This document shows positions 18,201 to 27,467 of a stretch of 54,537 nt of DNA, piece after piece (the stretch's first letter is position 1; every line of letters begins with the position of its first letter). The DNA comes from a virus, in the IMG/VR virus record IMGVR_UViG_3300034022_000096, positions 1 through 54,537 of that record, one strand, 5' to 3'. A program made the translations under genes and the position numbers. Below the pieces are notes generated by a model, which was not told where the DNA came from, did not search any database, and was given only the letters and a program-made list of their open reading frames with translations.

Positions 18201-21200
18201 CGGACTTTAAAGAACTAGCTCGCAAAATTGTCCGTCAGATTTACACAGGCAACGAACCCAATTTGTTTGACGTTCGCGATCTAGACGAAATGGCCAGAGG
18301 CATGGAAGCCGCAGGCCAAAGTGCAACACGCCCCGGCGTTACGCCAGAAGAACTGCAACGTACCAGCGCTCAGCCACAACTTGACTTGTTCTCTGACAAA
18401 GATACGCAGACCCAGCGTGCCACACCGCGCAATTTCCAGAAGATGTTGGACTCTGGCAACGTGCAAAGGCTTCGTCAAATTATTGCGCAGCAAAACAAAG
18501 AAGCCGATAACGAAGTGTCAGCGGTGGAGGAAACTCTTACAGATGCGCAAGCCAAGCTTGCCAAAGCAGAAAAGGTTACACAGAAAGCCCTTGGTAAAGT
18601 CATAGCCCTTGAAGAAGGCGCTGATGTTGGCAGTTCGCCATTAGCAGACCAATCGTCTGAAGCGCTTGCAACCGTTAAAGTATCGGACGAAAAATTAAAA
18701 ACACGTTCTAGAGTTGCGCCAGAGTCTTCAAAGTTTGTAGCCGAGTACGGTTTGAAACCAACAAACAAAGAAGATGACCAAATTAAACTTGCGTGGGCGG
18801 AAGCAACTCGAGACGTTGTGGCCGCGGAGTCTGCGCTACAAGCGTTGCCCTTGCGGATTGCTTTCTTAACTGAGATTCGTGACAGCGTTTCCGAGTTGTC
18901 TAAAAAAGGTAAACAGGATTTAATTGCTTTAATTGACGAAGCGTTGCGTTTTGGCAGAGACCCAAGCAACCCCGCATCAATGCGCGACAGTTTAGAGCAA
19001 AAAGAGTTTGCAGAGCTTAAACAATGGTTGGATCCGGATACCGCAAACACAGAAATTAAACGTCTTAAGACTCTATACAACTTAGCCAAGAAGTCGTTAG
19101 ATCCTGCGCGTGAGCGTTTGGATGCCGCCGTTGCCAAGTACGAAGAAGGTAGCGTTGTCCGTGCAGCATTAGAACGGGAACAGAAAAAAGCACAGGACGC
19201 GTTAGACAAAGCGCAAAGAGATGAACAAGCAGCGCGCGCGGCTGTAAAGGCAGAACAAAAACAAGAGACAACTACGGAAGAAGTTGGCACACCGAACGCA
19301 GAGTACCGAGCCACCCTACAACGCGCTCGTGAAGGTCTGAATTTGCCCGGTGTTCGCAACTTGGTTGACACCACGCAAGTAAAAAAGACCATCTTCAATA
19401 TGCGTAGCGCCATGGGCTCGCTCGACGGCCAGTTAGAAAACAAAAATTTAACTGAAGAAAAGCGGGCCGAGCTTCAAGCTAAACGCGACGACGCGGAGCG
19501 AAAACTGTCAACTGTGTATGAAGACGCACCACGCATTACGTCTGAAATCAAAGAGAACGGTCAGCTTGAACTAGAACGGGCGTTTGATGATGCCCAAGTT
19601 AAAGCCTACGACAAACAGGTTGCCAAGCGCCGTAAACGGAAGGGTGAGTCTGCACCAGTGTTGCCTTCCAGCAAGACTGGCCCCGTTGCCAAAGGTGTAC
19701 GAAACCAACGCATAACGCAGTTGGGAGAAACATCAGAAACAACCGCAACAAAAGAAGCTGCCACAGCGCTTGAGACGCTTGCAGAAGAACGAGCTAAGCT
19801 GGCTGATTTGGAGCGCCGCGAGAAGTTCATGCGCGACAACGGTAAAGCTAAGTCAGGCGGGCGTTTAACACCGACGTTCAAAGCACTGCAAGCGCAGATT
19901 ACAAATCAAAAGAACGTTGTAGCAGACGCCACCGAAGAACAGGGCAAGATTGTTGCAGAAGTCCGTGAAACAAAACAAGCGCTTGGCAAGAAGAGAATTC
20001 AGAACGTTGCGTCCGAGACTGAAGTTGGGCTGAAGGGTGAAGAAGCTAAGATTCCCAAGGCGGCTAAACCGTTGTTCTCGCGTGGGCCTACAACTGACCC
20101 TAGTACGATTAACACAGTCAACACAGAACTGAAAAAATATTTCAAAGATTTATCACGTATAAAAATTTACAATTCCGTTGACGAATTAATAAAGGCTAAC
20201 CCGCAATACAAGGGGCGTATTCCAACAGACGCTAGGGGTTTTGTAGACACCGCAGGTAACAAAGCGTTTTTAATTGCCGAGAACATTGACCAAGGACAGG
20301 CACTGGGCGTATTGCTTCACGAGGTAGGGGCGCACGTAGGGCTTAAAAACATTTTGGGTGAGAGTCAATACACCGGAATGGTCAATGCAATTAAAGGTTG
20401 GGCTAAAAAGAACGACGGTTCTGTAGAGTCTGTTGTTGCCAAAGCAGCAATAGCACGGGTAGAGGCAGCAAAAACAGATGCCAAACACAGAGACGATGAA
20501 ACTCTTGCGTACGCCATTGAAGAAGCGGTCAAAGCTGGCGTTATTCCAAACCAAACTAAAGGAGTTTTAGGCACATGGTTGAGCAGGATTGCAGACGGGT
20601 TCCGTAAACTACTAACAAAATTTGGCATGGATTTGAAATCCTTTGACGCGCAAGGATTAGTTGATATTGCGTATGGGGCAGCGCAAATGGAAATGCGTGC
20701 AATGCCTGAAGGTATGAGTCGCCGTACTTTTTTACGCGGCGCGGTTTCCGCTGTTGGGCAAATGTATCTGCCCGCAGTTAACAAAGGTTTGTCCATTAAC
20801 GCTAAAGCAAAATTGTTTGATGCAACACTGGATGCCGCCGACGCATGGTATAGCACTGTAATAGGTATGGCTAAAACACCGGCGTTACGAAACATGCTAA
20901 AAGATTATTCTTTTGACATAGATAACGAGCTATTTGCTGAAGCTCTGTACAACGTAGATTCTGACGTAGAAGGCGTGGACAGTGTGTACTCAAATATATT
21001 TATGAGAAGCTATGGTAACGGCGGCGATCCAACGGAATCTGTAATAGATTTGTTAAAAAGCAAACCTGACGCGGTTGAAAAACTACAGATGGCTGTTTTA
21101 GACATGCGTTCCCAGCTTGTTGCCGCAATAGAAAAACTACCTAAAAAAGAAAATGGAGAAATTGCAGAAGATAAGTTGCCAGCAGTTGGGGACTTATTAT

Positions 21201-23863
21201 TTTCCCGCAAAGCCGCCGCTGAACCAGACAACGCGTTGATTGCGTTGTCAAGACAGATTACTGCACAGCCTAAGACGCTCAAAGAAAAGTTAAGCAACAA
21301 CCTTGCTTTGCAAGCTGAAATGCAAGCGGTGGATATGCGTGCAGGGTTGCGCGACACCCTTAAGTTTGGTGACGACAGTCTGTTTACCCAAGCCATGTAT
21401 CACGTACGCAAGGCTGAACAGAAGATGGCGCAGATGTTTACCGTCATGAACAGCGGCCCGTTGGTTGCGTACAAAGACTCCAAAGGTTTTGTGGGTTATC
21501 GCAGTTCCAATGAGAACAGTGCTCGTGATGTGTTTGACGCAATTGCTGACGTTCCCGTAGCCGATCCGCAGTTAAAAACCAACATTACGCAGGCGTACAT
21601 GGTTGCTCAGCGCACCGCCAACAAAGGGTTACCAAAGCTAGACCTTGGCGCGTTAGGCATCACGGAAGAACAACTGACTGCTGCTCTGGCTGCGGCGGAT
21701 GCCGACCCTGCTTTAAAGCGGGCACTAGAGAATGTACGTACCAAGTACAACGCGTACAACAGAGGCATGATTGAGTTCCTTGCTAGCACCGGACGTATCA
21801 CCAAAAAGGTGGCGGCGGACTTGCTTAAAGAAGGCGACTACGTGCCTTTCTATCGTGTGGACAAGAACGGCAACGCTAGTTTGGTATTCAACAACAATGT
21901 TACGTTTAACGTGGGCGACATCCGCCGTCAGCCATACCTTGCAGAACTCAAGGGCGGCGACACAAAGTTACTGCCACTGAACGAAGCTCTTCAGCGCAAC
22001 ACGTTGTTGCTGACAGACATGGCGCTGACCAACAATGCCGCCAAGAGTGTGGCTTATGGCTTGCAAGCACTGGGCAAAGGCAAAGGCCCTGTTAATCCCA
22101 AGACAGGCAAACCTACGGACTTGATGGCCATCAAAATAGGTCTTGGCGATGCCAATGCTAAGGTCATTCGGTTCTACCAAGAACCTGACCCAAACAAACC
22201 CGACGATAAAGGCGAGCGCCACATTGAGGTGGATACTAGAGGCACTGCCGCTGAAGGCATTCCTGCCGAGCTAGTGGTGCAGAGTTTAGAAGGCGCAAGT
22301 CTTGCGCTTCCCGGGTTCTTTAAACTGGGTGGTGCTGCCGCCGATTTGCTACGCGCCGGTGTGACCCGTACGCCTTTGTATATTGCTCGTAAATTACTGC
22401 GCGAACCTATGGCTGCAGCCTTTACTGGTGGCTTAGACAGCAACGTGTTCTCCTCTGTCTTCAAGGCAGGCGCTGAGTTCGTACGTATGAGCACTGGCAA
22501 CAGTGCCATGCAAGCTAAGTTAATTGAGAAAGGGCTGATCCAGTCTAATATCTTTGCAGGCGACATGTCTGACATGAAGAAGATGGCGCTTCAGCTTGCC
22601 AGTGGTAAAGACCAAGGCGCTCTTGACAAAGTGCTGGCCGCCGCCGACCGGTACGCAATGCGTGCTGACGCCGCCACACTAGCGTTGGTGCTTAAAAACG
22701 CTGAAGCTAACGGGTTGTCAGAGGTCGAGGCTGACATGGCCACGATGGAGTCAATGAACTTCTACAAGCGCGGGTTGTCTCCCACGTTGCAGTACGCTAG
22801 CCGTTTGATCCCGTTCTTCAACGCCCAGATTCAGGGTTTGAATGTTCTGGTTAAAGCCGCACGAGGCAACATGCCTTTTGAAGAACAACAGCAAATTAAA
22901 CGCAAGTTCTTTAACAACGCCATGTTGCTGATGGGCACCGGTATTGTGTACGCCATGGCCATGGATGACGACGAGACTTTCCGTAACGCTCGCCCACGGG
23001 ACAAGTATGCCAACTTTTTCTTGCCTATTCCGGGCGTGGATGAGCCGCTCAAACTACCTATTCCGTTTGAGGCCGGTTACTTCTTCTCTCTAGCTGTGGC
23101 CGCAGTCGACGGCATGCGTGCTGAGACTGACGGTAAGGCGCAGTTCCAAGCTCTTAAAGACTTGTTCTTAGGCTCTATTCCCGGCTACTCGTCCATGGGA
23201 GTGCCTGCACTTGTCAAGCCTGCGTTTGAGGTATGGAGTGATAAGAACTTCTTGACTGGAGGCCCGATCGAGCCACGCCGCATGCAAGGGTACGACACTG
23301 AAGAGCGCTACCTTGCGACCACCACAGAGTTGGCCAAGCAGATGAGTAAGCTGTTGCCGATCCTATCCCCAATCCAGATCGAGCACCTTGTGCGCGGGTA
23401 TCTGGGCGTACTACCTCTAGTAGCGGCGGCGGGGGCCAACGGTTTGTTTGAACGCGAAGGCAAGGGGGAAAAGCCCGCAGGTCGTGCATCTGACTTGCCT
23501 TTGATTGGCACAGCGTTTCAAAAGAAATACGGCGGCGGCGATGCCGACGTGGTGTACCGCGAAGCACAAGAAGCTGTTAACGCTAATGCCACATTTAAGA
23601 AAATGCTTAGCGAAGGTCGTCGCGAGGAGGCCGTGACCTACCGTGACAAAAACAAAGTGGAGATGGCCATGGCTCCTGCCGCCGGGCAGTATCGCCAAAT
23701 TATTGGACGCATCAACACCGACATCCGCCGCGTGCAAGAGCGTGACGACTTGACGGCAGAAGAAAAAAGATTACGCCTTGATGCGCTAGAAAAAGCCAAG
23801 CAAGATCGGGCTGACGCTTTTATCAGGCAGACGCGTGCTGTGGAAGAGCGGCTAGGGGGCTAA
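15296..23863 (+). CDS. giant polyvalent virion protein with zincin-like segment
   Basis: 2,855 residues, the largest gene here. Residues 1-40 (QLPDGSWFPLKEGEDPREAM, then YPEAFG) resemble N-termini of large phage ejection proteins. Residues about 115-200 are Ala/Gly-rich and hydrophobic. About 300-1590 is mostly charged helix and coiled coil. Residues 1597-1971 are flanked by LFSR (1593-1596 and 1968/9-1971) and contain HEVGAH at 1675-1680, a zincin-like metal motif (HExxxH spacing), and a twin-arginine-like SRRTFLRGA at 1808-1816. Residues about 2300-2750 contain the phrase RLIPFFNAQIQGL and hydrophobic segments resembling large-polyvalent-protein domains. The C-terminus is helical and charged. 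Inferred: ejected protein, possibly carrying a protease into the host envelope. Confidence 0.65.
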   Translation: MAQSVQLPDGSWFPLKEGEDPREAMAVASKLYPEAFGRKKGEDKPKEDTKGFKAAAAAGFERLKGETALTAAKLGLKDIGEAEAYQKEKQASAARRFTPTEDSFIESPLQNVKELLGGSVPYMLAPAAAGLAALAAPVSAPVAAGLGLLGAGAVSTGQFTGSNLARQMDTGKSLEEASLGKAVAAAVPQALIDTAAMALLPGVGKLFGSVGSKLTTEQAKAIASQTLTRTIADYTAKTGVAMSREGVTEATQQLLERLQAGLEITNPEARKEYIDSFIGGAVLAGTLAPAGRALERGGAKRQATAADRAEALQLSSEQLQQQKAQEEAAAQALETERQSPEYAIKLGAEYEAILKDFQTKQKVLKDPGKNATPEEKAVYAERKAEVSGLNKQLEELTPEYRRTKPIREQEAEKQRVAGISPEDYMLEQMGQPDQGIQASGRKTNKGQLFPSEALAPAPVDTTLQDYATEQLTAAQNVGALTTKDRLDYLMQNPEMARQLLANRTPLPGVSAQEQKLIYSALVGQLKAFDKQKTTQEKLQAEQAERVRGQMAGTTPGADIMGAATQMPAVQTAEQKRAEDEARLRVVTPEVEGIQKLGQTPEYSPAQALRQSYDTRKASEKQDEDLVNGLIDTLPKGGMVTPGQVFQGLGGGTSRERSDLLTQLAVARESSGKSKQGGVKDNDISRGIIEKLRALKQTETTGTGTETAPMQTILAGISVPEARAKEAAANKFADQQNQQLLAFTRMLGKVNRGTLVLPDTFKQRSDAAKQAYLQLHLDEINARRDAFGLPPMADWERGEARARVMEALNELGDRWGSAANAGPAGQRQFGSQIQAVAALQEQMRSNIQKTVAGAAQRANLNATNEVAEKTTAPTGAGPRIAAPAELTLRGEARTEPSTEDMIEALLSQTETRERAVPTAAVKPTKKVTDLGDIKQLLEKERSGGKLEPMGAGSVQLLKQLQDMLPQTTDADFKELARKIVRQIYTGNEPNLFDVRDLDEMARGMEAAGQSATRPGVTPEELQRTSAQPQLDLFSDKDTQTQRATPRNFQKMLDSGNVQRLRQIIAQQNKEADNEVSAVEETLTDAQAKLAKAEKVTQKALGKVIALEEGADVGSSPLADQSSEALATVKVSDEKLKTRSRVAPESSKFVAEYGLKPTNKEDDQIKLAWAEATRDVVAAESALQALPLRIAFLTEIRDSVSELSKKGKQDLIALIDEALRFGRDPSNPASMRDSLEQKEFAELKQWLDPDTANTEIKRLKTLYNLAKKSLDPARERLDAAVAKYEEGSVVRAALEREQKKAQDALDKAQRDEQAARAAVKAEQKQETTTEEVGTPNAEYRATLQRAREGLNLPGVRNLVDTTQVKKTIFNMRSAMGSLDGQLENKNLTEEKRAELQAKRDDAERKLSTVYEDAPRITSEIKENGQLELERAFDDAQVKAYDKQVAKRRKRKGESAPVLPSSKTGPVAKGVRNQRITQLGETSETTATKEAATALETLAEERAKLADLERREKFMRDNGKAKSGGRLTPTFKALQAQITNQKNVVADATEEQGKIVAEVRETKQALGKKRIQNVASETEVGLKGEEAKIPKAAKPLFSRGPTTDPSTINTVNTELKKYFKDLSRIKIYNSVDELIKANPQYKGRIPTDARGFVDTAGNKAFLIAENIDQGQALGVLLHEVGAHVGLKNILGESQYTGMVNAIKGWAKKNDGSVESVVAKAAIARVEAAKTDAKHRDDETLAYAIEEAVKAGVIPNQTKGVLGTWLSRIADGFRKLLTKFGMDLKSFDAQGLVDIAYGAAQMEMRAMPEGMSRRTFLRGAVSAVGQMYLPAVNKGLSINAKAKLFDATLDAADAWYSTVIGMAKTPALRNMLKDYSFDIDNELFAEALYNVDSDVEGVDSVYSNIFMRSYGNGGDPTESVIDLLKSKPDAVEKLQMAVLDMRSQLVAAIEKLPKKENGEIAEDKLPAVGDLLFSRKAAAEPDNALIALSRQITAQPKTLKEKLSNNLALQAEMQAVDMRAGLRDTLKFGDDSLFTQAMYHVRKAEQKMAQMFTVMNSGPLVAYKDSKGFVGYRSSNENSARDVFDAIADVPVADPQLKTNITQAYMVAQRTANKGLPKLDLGALGITEEQLTAALAAADADPALKRALENVRTKYNAYNRGMIEFLASTGRITKKVAADLLKEGDYVPFYRVDKNGNASLVFNNNVTFNVGDIRRQPYLAELKGGDTKLLPLNEALQRNTLLLTDMALTNNAAKSVAYGLQALGKGKGPVNPKTGKPTDLMAIKIGLGDANAKVIRFYQEPDPNKPDDKGERHIEVDTRGTAAEGIPAELVVQSLEGASLALPGFFKLGGAAADLLRAGVTRTPLYIARKLLREPMAAAFTGGLDSNVFSSVFKAGAEFVRMSTGNSAMQAKLIEKGLIQSNIFAGDMSDMKKMALQLASGKDQGALDKVLAAADRYAMRADAATLALVLKNAEANGLSEVEADMATMESMNFYKRGLSPTLQYASRLIPFFNAQIQGLNVLVKAARGNMPFEEQQQIKRKFFNNAMLLMGTGIVYAMAMDDDETFRNARPRDKYANFFLPIPGVDEPLKLPIPFEAGYFFSLAVAAVDGMRAETDGKAQFQALKDLFLGSIPGYSSMGVPALVKPAFEVWSDKNFLTGGPIEPRRMQGYDTEERYLATTTELAKQMSKLLPILSPIQIEHLVRGYLGVLPLVAAAGANGLFEREGKGEKPAGRASDLPLIGTAFQKKYGGGDADVVYREAQEAVNANATFKKMLSEGRREEAVTYRDKNKVEMAMAPAAGQYRQIIGRINTDIRRVQERDDLTAEEKRLRLDALEKAKQDRADAFIRQTRAVEERLGG

Positions 23864-24055
23864 GTATGACGCGGGAAATTTCCGATAAAACCATACGCCT
23901 AGTTGGTGGTTCTTAATACCCACGACAGCACGCGCTTGGATGCGGTGAGGGAGAGCGGCACGTAAGCCCAACTCCCTCACCCTCTCCACGTCTAGCCCCG
24001 GTACGAAGAAGCCCTCACCCGGCCTTAGCTTCGCCCAAGGATATATTATTACCAT
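23852..24055 (-). CDS. small conserved phage protein, last gene of the early strand
   Basis: A 67-residue protein. The ATG at 24055 was preferred over a TTG one codon earlier. It contains PWAKLRPGEGFFVPGLDVER followed by RAALPHRIQARAVVGIKNHQLGVWFYR; I recognise this KLRPGxGFFVP pattern in short proteins of unknown function in other phages. The gene starts inside the 3' end of the primase-helicase gene and ends 12 bases inside the 3' end of the giant gene on the other strand, so the two transcription blocks overlap tail to tail here. Function unknown; a small DNA- or RNA-associated protein is possible given its basic charge. Confidence 0.55.
   Translation of the reverse strand: MVIIYPWAKLRPGEGFFVPGLDVERVRELGLRAALPHRIQARAVVGIKNHQLGVWFYRKFPASYLAP
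23944..23981. repeat. inverted repeat at the convergence point
   Basis: A perfect 10-bp inverted repeat (GGTGAGGGAG / CTCCCTCACC) with an 18-base spacer lies inside the small minus-strand gene, 81 bases past the stop of the giant plus-strand gene. It could form a hairpin in either transcript and slow converging polymerases, but there is no T-run on either side, so a rho-independent terminator is not supported. Confidence 0.4.
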
Positions 24056-26942
24056 CAAAGACTTCGTCCCTAAAAGTTATGTGCATAGTGTTCACACGCA
24101 TGGCAGGGCCGTTGGTACGGGACAGCATATCTTTCTTGACGTACTTACAGGTAAACAACTCCTCCATCTGCGCCTTGAACTCATCATAGCCAAAGCTCAT
24201 GCTCACGCAGTGCTTCTTGAGTAACTGCTCTTCAATGTAGAACTCTCTGTAACCCGGTGTCAAAAGCCCATGCTCCACCCTGCCGAGCACCTTGCTCTTG
24301 GTAGTCGAGCGGTCAACGATGTCGCCGTTGTCGCCCCACGCTGCTAGGATTCTGCCCTCGACTTTCTTCAGAACAATAAAGCTTCCGTAGTTGTCACCGA
24401 TGTAGGCGTTAAGCACATCTTCAGCAGAGCGCACACTGTTCTTAATAATGCCACGGCCTTTCTCCACAAGTCCTTTTAGAGCATTGATGACCTTGTTAAT
24501 CTCCACGTCTAGGATGCCAGAGTACTCCTTACGCAACAGAATTGCCGCCGCTACAGTTGTAGTACAGCCCGCGTGCCAGTAGCGCTCATCGTCGTTGAAG
24601 TTAAAGACCTTCTTCAGATGGATGTGTACCTTGCGCACAATCTCCTCGGCAGTCTTCTGATTGACAGCTAGCCACCGAACCCAAGCCTCGCCTGCTACGC
24701 CGTAGTTGCGCTTGATCTCAAGCAGAGTCTTGCGCTCTTCTGCATTCCAGATAAGTTTCTTGTGTGGGCACCACTCAAGCATCCGCAACAACTCGCCGTT
24801 TGAACTGTGCTTGCGTGCCCCCGCCATGTAGTCGGTCAGCTTCTCGTTACCCGTCATCGTGCAAGTAGCAGTCCACGTACTGTTATTGATACGTTCCTTG
24901 TTGGAGCCCGACTCCATACGCTCCTTGCCCTGACCTTCTGCGTAGTCAAAGATAAAGGCGGGTGCCCACTCCATGTCCTTGCGTTGGGTGTTGGTGATCT
25001 CGTCGATCAGAAGCGGCATACTGTTAAGCAGACCCGCCCTTTGTTGCATTGCAACAGGAGAAGTACTCTTGCCTGTGCGGTAGCGCAGAGGGTGACCCCA
25101 CACACCAGCCTTGGCACTTAGAACTAAAGACTTACCTGTGCCTGACCACTGAGAGCCGATGTGCCAGACAAAGCCTTCGTACTCTGTGAAGCGCATAAGC
25201 GGTGATCCAAAGGAATCCAGAGATACAGCCAAGGCTGTCTCCATACCCTCTTTCTCCACAAAGATCGTCTTCCACAGATGCCGCCACGTATCAAGGTCGC
25301 CCTTGCCGTTGGTGTTGCGGTTGATGTTCTCAAGCCCGGGCATGGGTATCCGAGTCTCGCGCCCATCTTTACTGAACACGCGGTTGTTGTAAACAAACGA
25401 CTGGTCTGCCTGCCATCCACACTGAAACGGCACCTCAACCGGCTTGCGGTTCTGAGAAGCATCGCCTACACATGAGCGCACGTACTCAAACAACGTCTTG
25501 TCGTGACCCGCAAAGGTGCTGACAATGTTCTGACTGGCTAGCCACTTGAGCGTCTCGTCCCTGCTGACAATAGATTTCTGTGGGAAGTTAAGCGTCTGCA
25601 CGCCTTCGGGCCGCACAGCGGCCATGTGAACCAAGTGGTCGTTCTCCATCTTCAATAGGTCAACCACAAACAAGTCGTAGGGAACAAGCTGAATGTTTTT
25701 CTTGACCTTCTTGCCCTCTTCATCTTCTTCGGAACGGGTGCAGTACACGCCACCATGCTCGCCATAGCTGTAGCCACGAGGGGGCACAGGACGTACCACG
25801 CTAGGTGCTAGGGGTAAACCCGTATCTTCTGGCTCGTAGGATTCCTCAGAGTCAAGCTCAGCTTCGTCAAAGTCTTCCTCGGCAGGCGCAGACAACATGA
25901 TTTCCTTGGCTGTGTTGTCCACCTTGATCTCGCGCCCCAGTATCAGTGGGTTGGTGATCTTGCCCCAGTGCTTACATTTTGTGCAGATTCCGGGGTTCTC
26001 GCTGTCCATCTTCATGCATGCGTACGGCCCTTTGATCTCAGCAATCTTCTGGTGCATCCGATCGTGCGGGTATGGGTGCATGTCCGACAACCAGATAGCC
26101 TTCTCTGCGCCATCCTCACAGACCTTTGCCCAAGACAGGAGTCCACGCCAAATGGGTTCCTTGCCGTCCTCTGTGGCTGTGGCAATGTAGTCCTGCACCT
26201 GACCGCACTGGCTCTCAAAGTTTCCAAACAGCGTGAAGCTGTCTTGAATCAGCTTGACCTGACCGCGTGTCTGCGCAGTTGGGCGTTGGCCGGGAAGGTC
26301 AAACTTGGGCGTAGGAATGTGGACAACCGGCACCTCTTCCAACTTCTCATAAACGAGTGGTGAAAAAGTCGAGAAGTCAAAAATGTCGCCTTCTTGGACT
26401 ACTCGGACAGGGCGTGGCGTTGTGTACTTCTTCTTGTTGTTGGCAGTTCCGGGCACGCGCAAGATACGCGCAGTGTCCGCAGTCACCGTCATGTCGATGT
26501 TGAAGCCTTCCTGTTTGCACAGACGCTTCAGGTTCTCGGCAACAGGTTTCCATATAGTTGCAGGAATCTCATCCTTGAGCGGCCAGTAGCAATGCAAGCC
26601 CCCGCCTGAGTCAACCACCCATGGCGTACCTAGCGCATCAAGCCCAGACCTTGTCAGGAACTCAATTAGCGCGTCAGCCGCCGCCTTCTTGGTAGCGTAT
26701 CCATCCAAGTCAACAAAGAACGATTTGAGGTACTGAGCTTCTTCAGCGCCGCGCTTCTTGTCAAAGGTAGCTACGCCATAGAAGACGTCATAGTTGTTGG
26801 CGTGCCACTGCTCGATCGTCGGGATGAGTTCCTCAATCTTTGCCGCATATACATGCTCTTTCTTTTTTGTGAGTTCTACCGCGCAATACAGGCCAAAACC
26901 TTCGGACGGCAAAACCACCGCTAAAAAATCAGCGGATGTCAT
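24015..26942 (-). CDS. primase-helicase (archaeo-eukaryotic primase fused to P-loop ATPase)
   Basis: A 975-residue replication protein. The primase motifs are clear: hhhDhD at residues 76-80 (D78, D80 in FFVDLDG), the SGGGLH motif (112-117, H117), and RILRVPGTANNK (159-170) as the third motif. A CxxC pair (GICTKCKHW, near residue 316) may bind zinc. The C-terminal half has a Walker A loop ending GTGKS (601-605) and a Walker B LLIDE (644-648), matching DUF927-type helicase domains of phage and plasmid primases. Expected role: unwinding and priming at the replication fork, serving the family A polymerase at 32858. The start is supported by a following hydrophobic fold; its 3' end overlaps the next small gene. 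Confidence 0.85.
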   Translation of the reverse strand: MTSADFLAVVLPSEGFGLYCAVELTKKKEHVYAAKIEELIPTIEQWHANNYDVFYGVATFDKKRGAEEAQYLKSFFVDLDGYATKKAAADALIEFLTRSGLDALGTPWVVDSGGGLHCYWPLKDEIPATIWKPVAENLKRLCKQEGFNIDMTVTADTARILRVPGTANNKKKYTTPRPVRVVQEGDIFDFSTFSPLVYEKLEEVPVVHIPTPKFDLPGQRPTAQTRGQVKLIQDSFTLFGNFESQCGQVQDYIATATEDGKEPIWRGLLSWAKVCEDGAEKAIWLSDMHPYPHDRMHQKIAEIKGPYACMKMDSENPGICTKCKHWGKITNPLILGREIKVDNTAKEIMLSAPAEEDFDEAELDSEESYEPEDTGLPLAPSVVRPVPPRGYSYGEHGGVYCTRSEEDEEGKKVKKNIQLVPYDLFVVDLLKMENDHLVHMAAVRPEGVQTLNFPQKSIVSRDETLKWLASQNIVSTFAGHDKTLFEYVRSCVGDASQNRKPVEVPFQCGWQADQSFVYNNRVFSKDGRETRIPMPGLENINRNTNGKGDLDTWRHLWKTIFVEKEGMETALAVSLDSFGSPLMRFTEYEGFVWHIGSQWSGTGKSLVLSAKAGVWGHPLRYRTGKSTSPVAMQQRAGLLNSMPLLIDEITNTQRKDMEWAPAFIFDYAEGQGKERMESGSNKERINNSTWTATCTMTGNEKLTDYMAGARKHSSNGELLRMLEWCPHKKLIWNAEERKTLLEIKRNYGVAGEAWVRWLAVNQKTAEEIVRKVHIHLKKVFNFNDDERYWHAGCTTTVAAAILLRKEYSGILDVEINKVINALKGLVEKGRGIIKNSVRSAEDVLNAYIGDNYGSFIVLKKVEGRILAAWGDNGDIVDRSTTKSKVLGRVEHGLLTPGYREFYIEEQLLKKHCVSMSFGYDEFKAQMEELFTCKYVKKDMLSRTNGPAMRVNTMHITFRDEVFDGNNISLGEAKAG

Positions 26943-26955
26943 GTGTATCCTTTGG

Positions 26956-27216
26956 TTATTTTAGTTCGGGGTCGTTTGCGTGATCTACGCCTGCGGCAAA
27001 ACCTTCTTCAAATCCGCGCTTGTATCCGTGTTCTAAGCCGTTGCCACTGCCATCAGCAAAGCCTTCGTCGTAGCGGTCTTGATACCAGTCGAGGGCTTTA
27101 GCAAAGCGCTCACACAGAACCTCTACCCATTCTTTCGGCATGTTCTCGTTGCCCATCAGGTACACCTGACGCAGTATCTCTTCGTCGCTCAAGTTTTTAG
27201 GTTGAATGCTTTGCAT
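26956..27216 (-). CDS. small acidic protein of unknown function
   Basis: An 86-residue protein. I placed the start at the ATG at 27216, which has GGAG six bases upstream; a TTG four codons earlier overlaps that site. It has a helical N-terminal half (LSDEEILRQVYLMG) and a C-terminal half rich in Gly, Glu and aromatic residues with repeated EGF/GF spacing (DEGFADG, RGFEEGFAAG). It lies 13 bases before the primase-helicase and overlaps the HTH gene stop by 28 bases. Function unknown. Confidence 0.55.
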   Translation of the reverse strand: MQSIQPKNLSDEEILRQVYLMGNENMPKEWVEVLCERFAKALDWYQDRYDEGFADGSGNGLEHGYKRGFEEGFAAGVDHANDPELK

Positions 27217-27467
27217 GTTCGTCTCCAAGCTTCGTCGCCCGTACTGGACGCTTGTAAAATTTTAAGGATAGCTTCGACCGAGGGTCGGTAAGCCACGAAT
27301 ACTTCACCGCCATTGAACCAGTTGTAAACAGATTGCCGAGAGGCTCCTGTCACTTTGGCTATCTTGATGGCAGAGAAGTCATGATGCACAGCCCACCGCC
27401 CGAGTTGGTTGCCCAACGTCTTAGGCGCTTTCTTGACTGCGCTGATTACTTGTTGTGAATATGGCAT
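27189..27467 (-). CDS. HTH DNA-binding regulator
   Basis: A 92-residue protein with a lambda-repressor-like helix-turn-helix at about residues 33-52 (IKIAKVTGASRQSVYNWFNGG). The start is the ATG at 27467; a longer frame would run into upstream regulatory sequence. No dimerisation or protease-sensor domain is present, so it is Cro-like rather than a full CI-type repressor. No clear ribosome binding site precedes it. Upstream lies a 7-bp inverted repeat and a sequence shared with the promoter of the AAA+/VWA operon, so it may regulate itself and that operon. That link is inference. Confidence 0.65.
   Translation of the reverse strand: MPYSQQVISAVKKAPKTLGNQLGRWAVHHDFSAIKIAKVTGASRQSVYNWFNGGEVFVAYRPSVEAILKILQASSTGDEAWRRTCKAFNLKT

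Noticed and set aside
18475-19443. 322-residue minus-strand open frame inside the giant gene
   Set aside because: Antisense shadow of a long GC-balanced coding region; Ser/Ala/Leu-rich with no start signal or recognisable motif, and no gap in the sense gene.
27189-27467. Possible CI-type lysogeny repressor
   Set aside because: Only an HTH domain, no C-terminal dimer or protease domain, and no integrase, excisionase or attachment site is visible in the window; a lytic life style is more likely, but the window is not the full genome.
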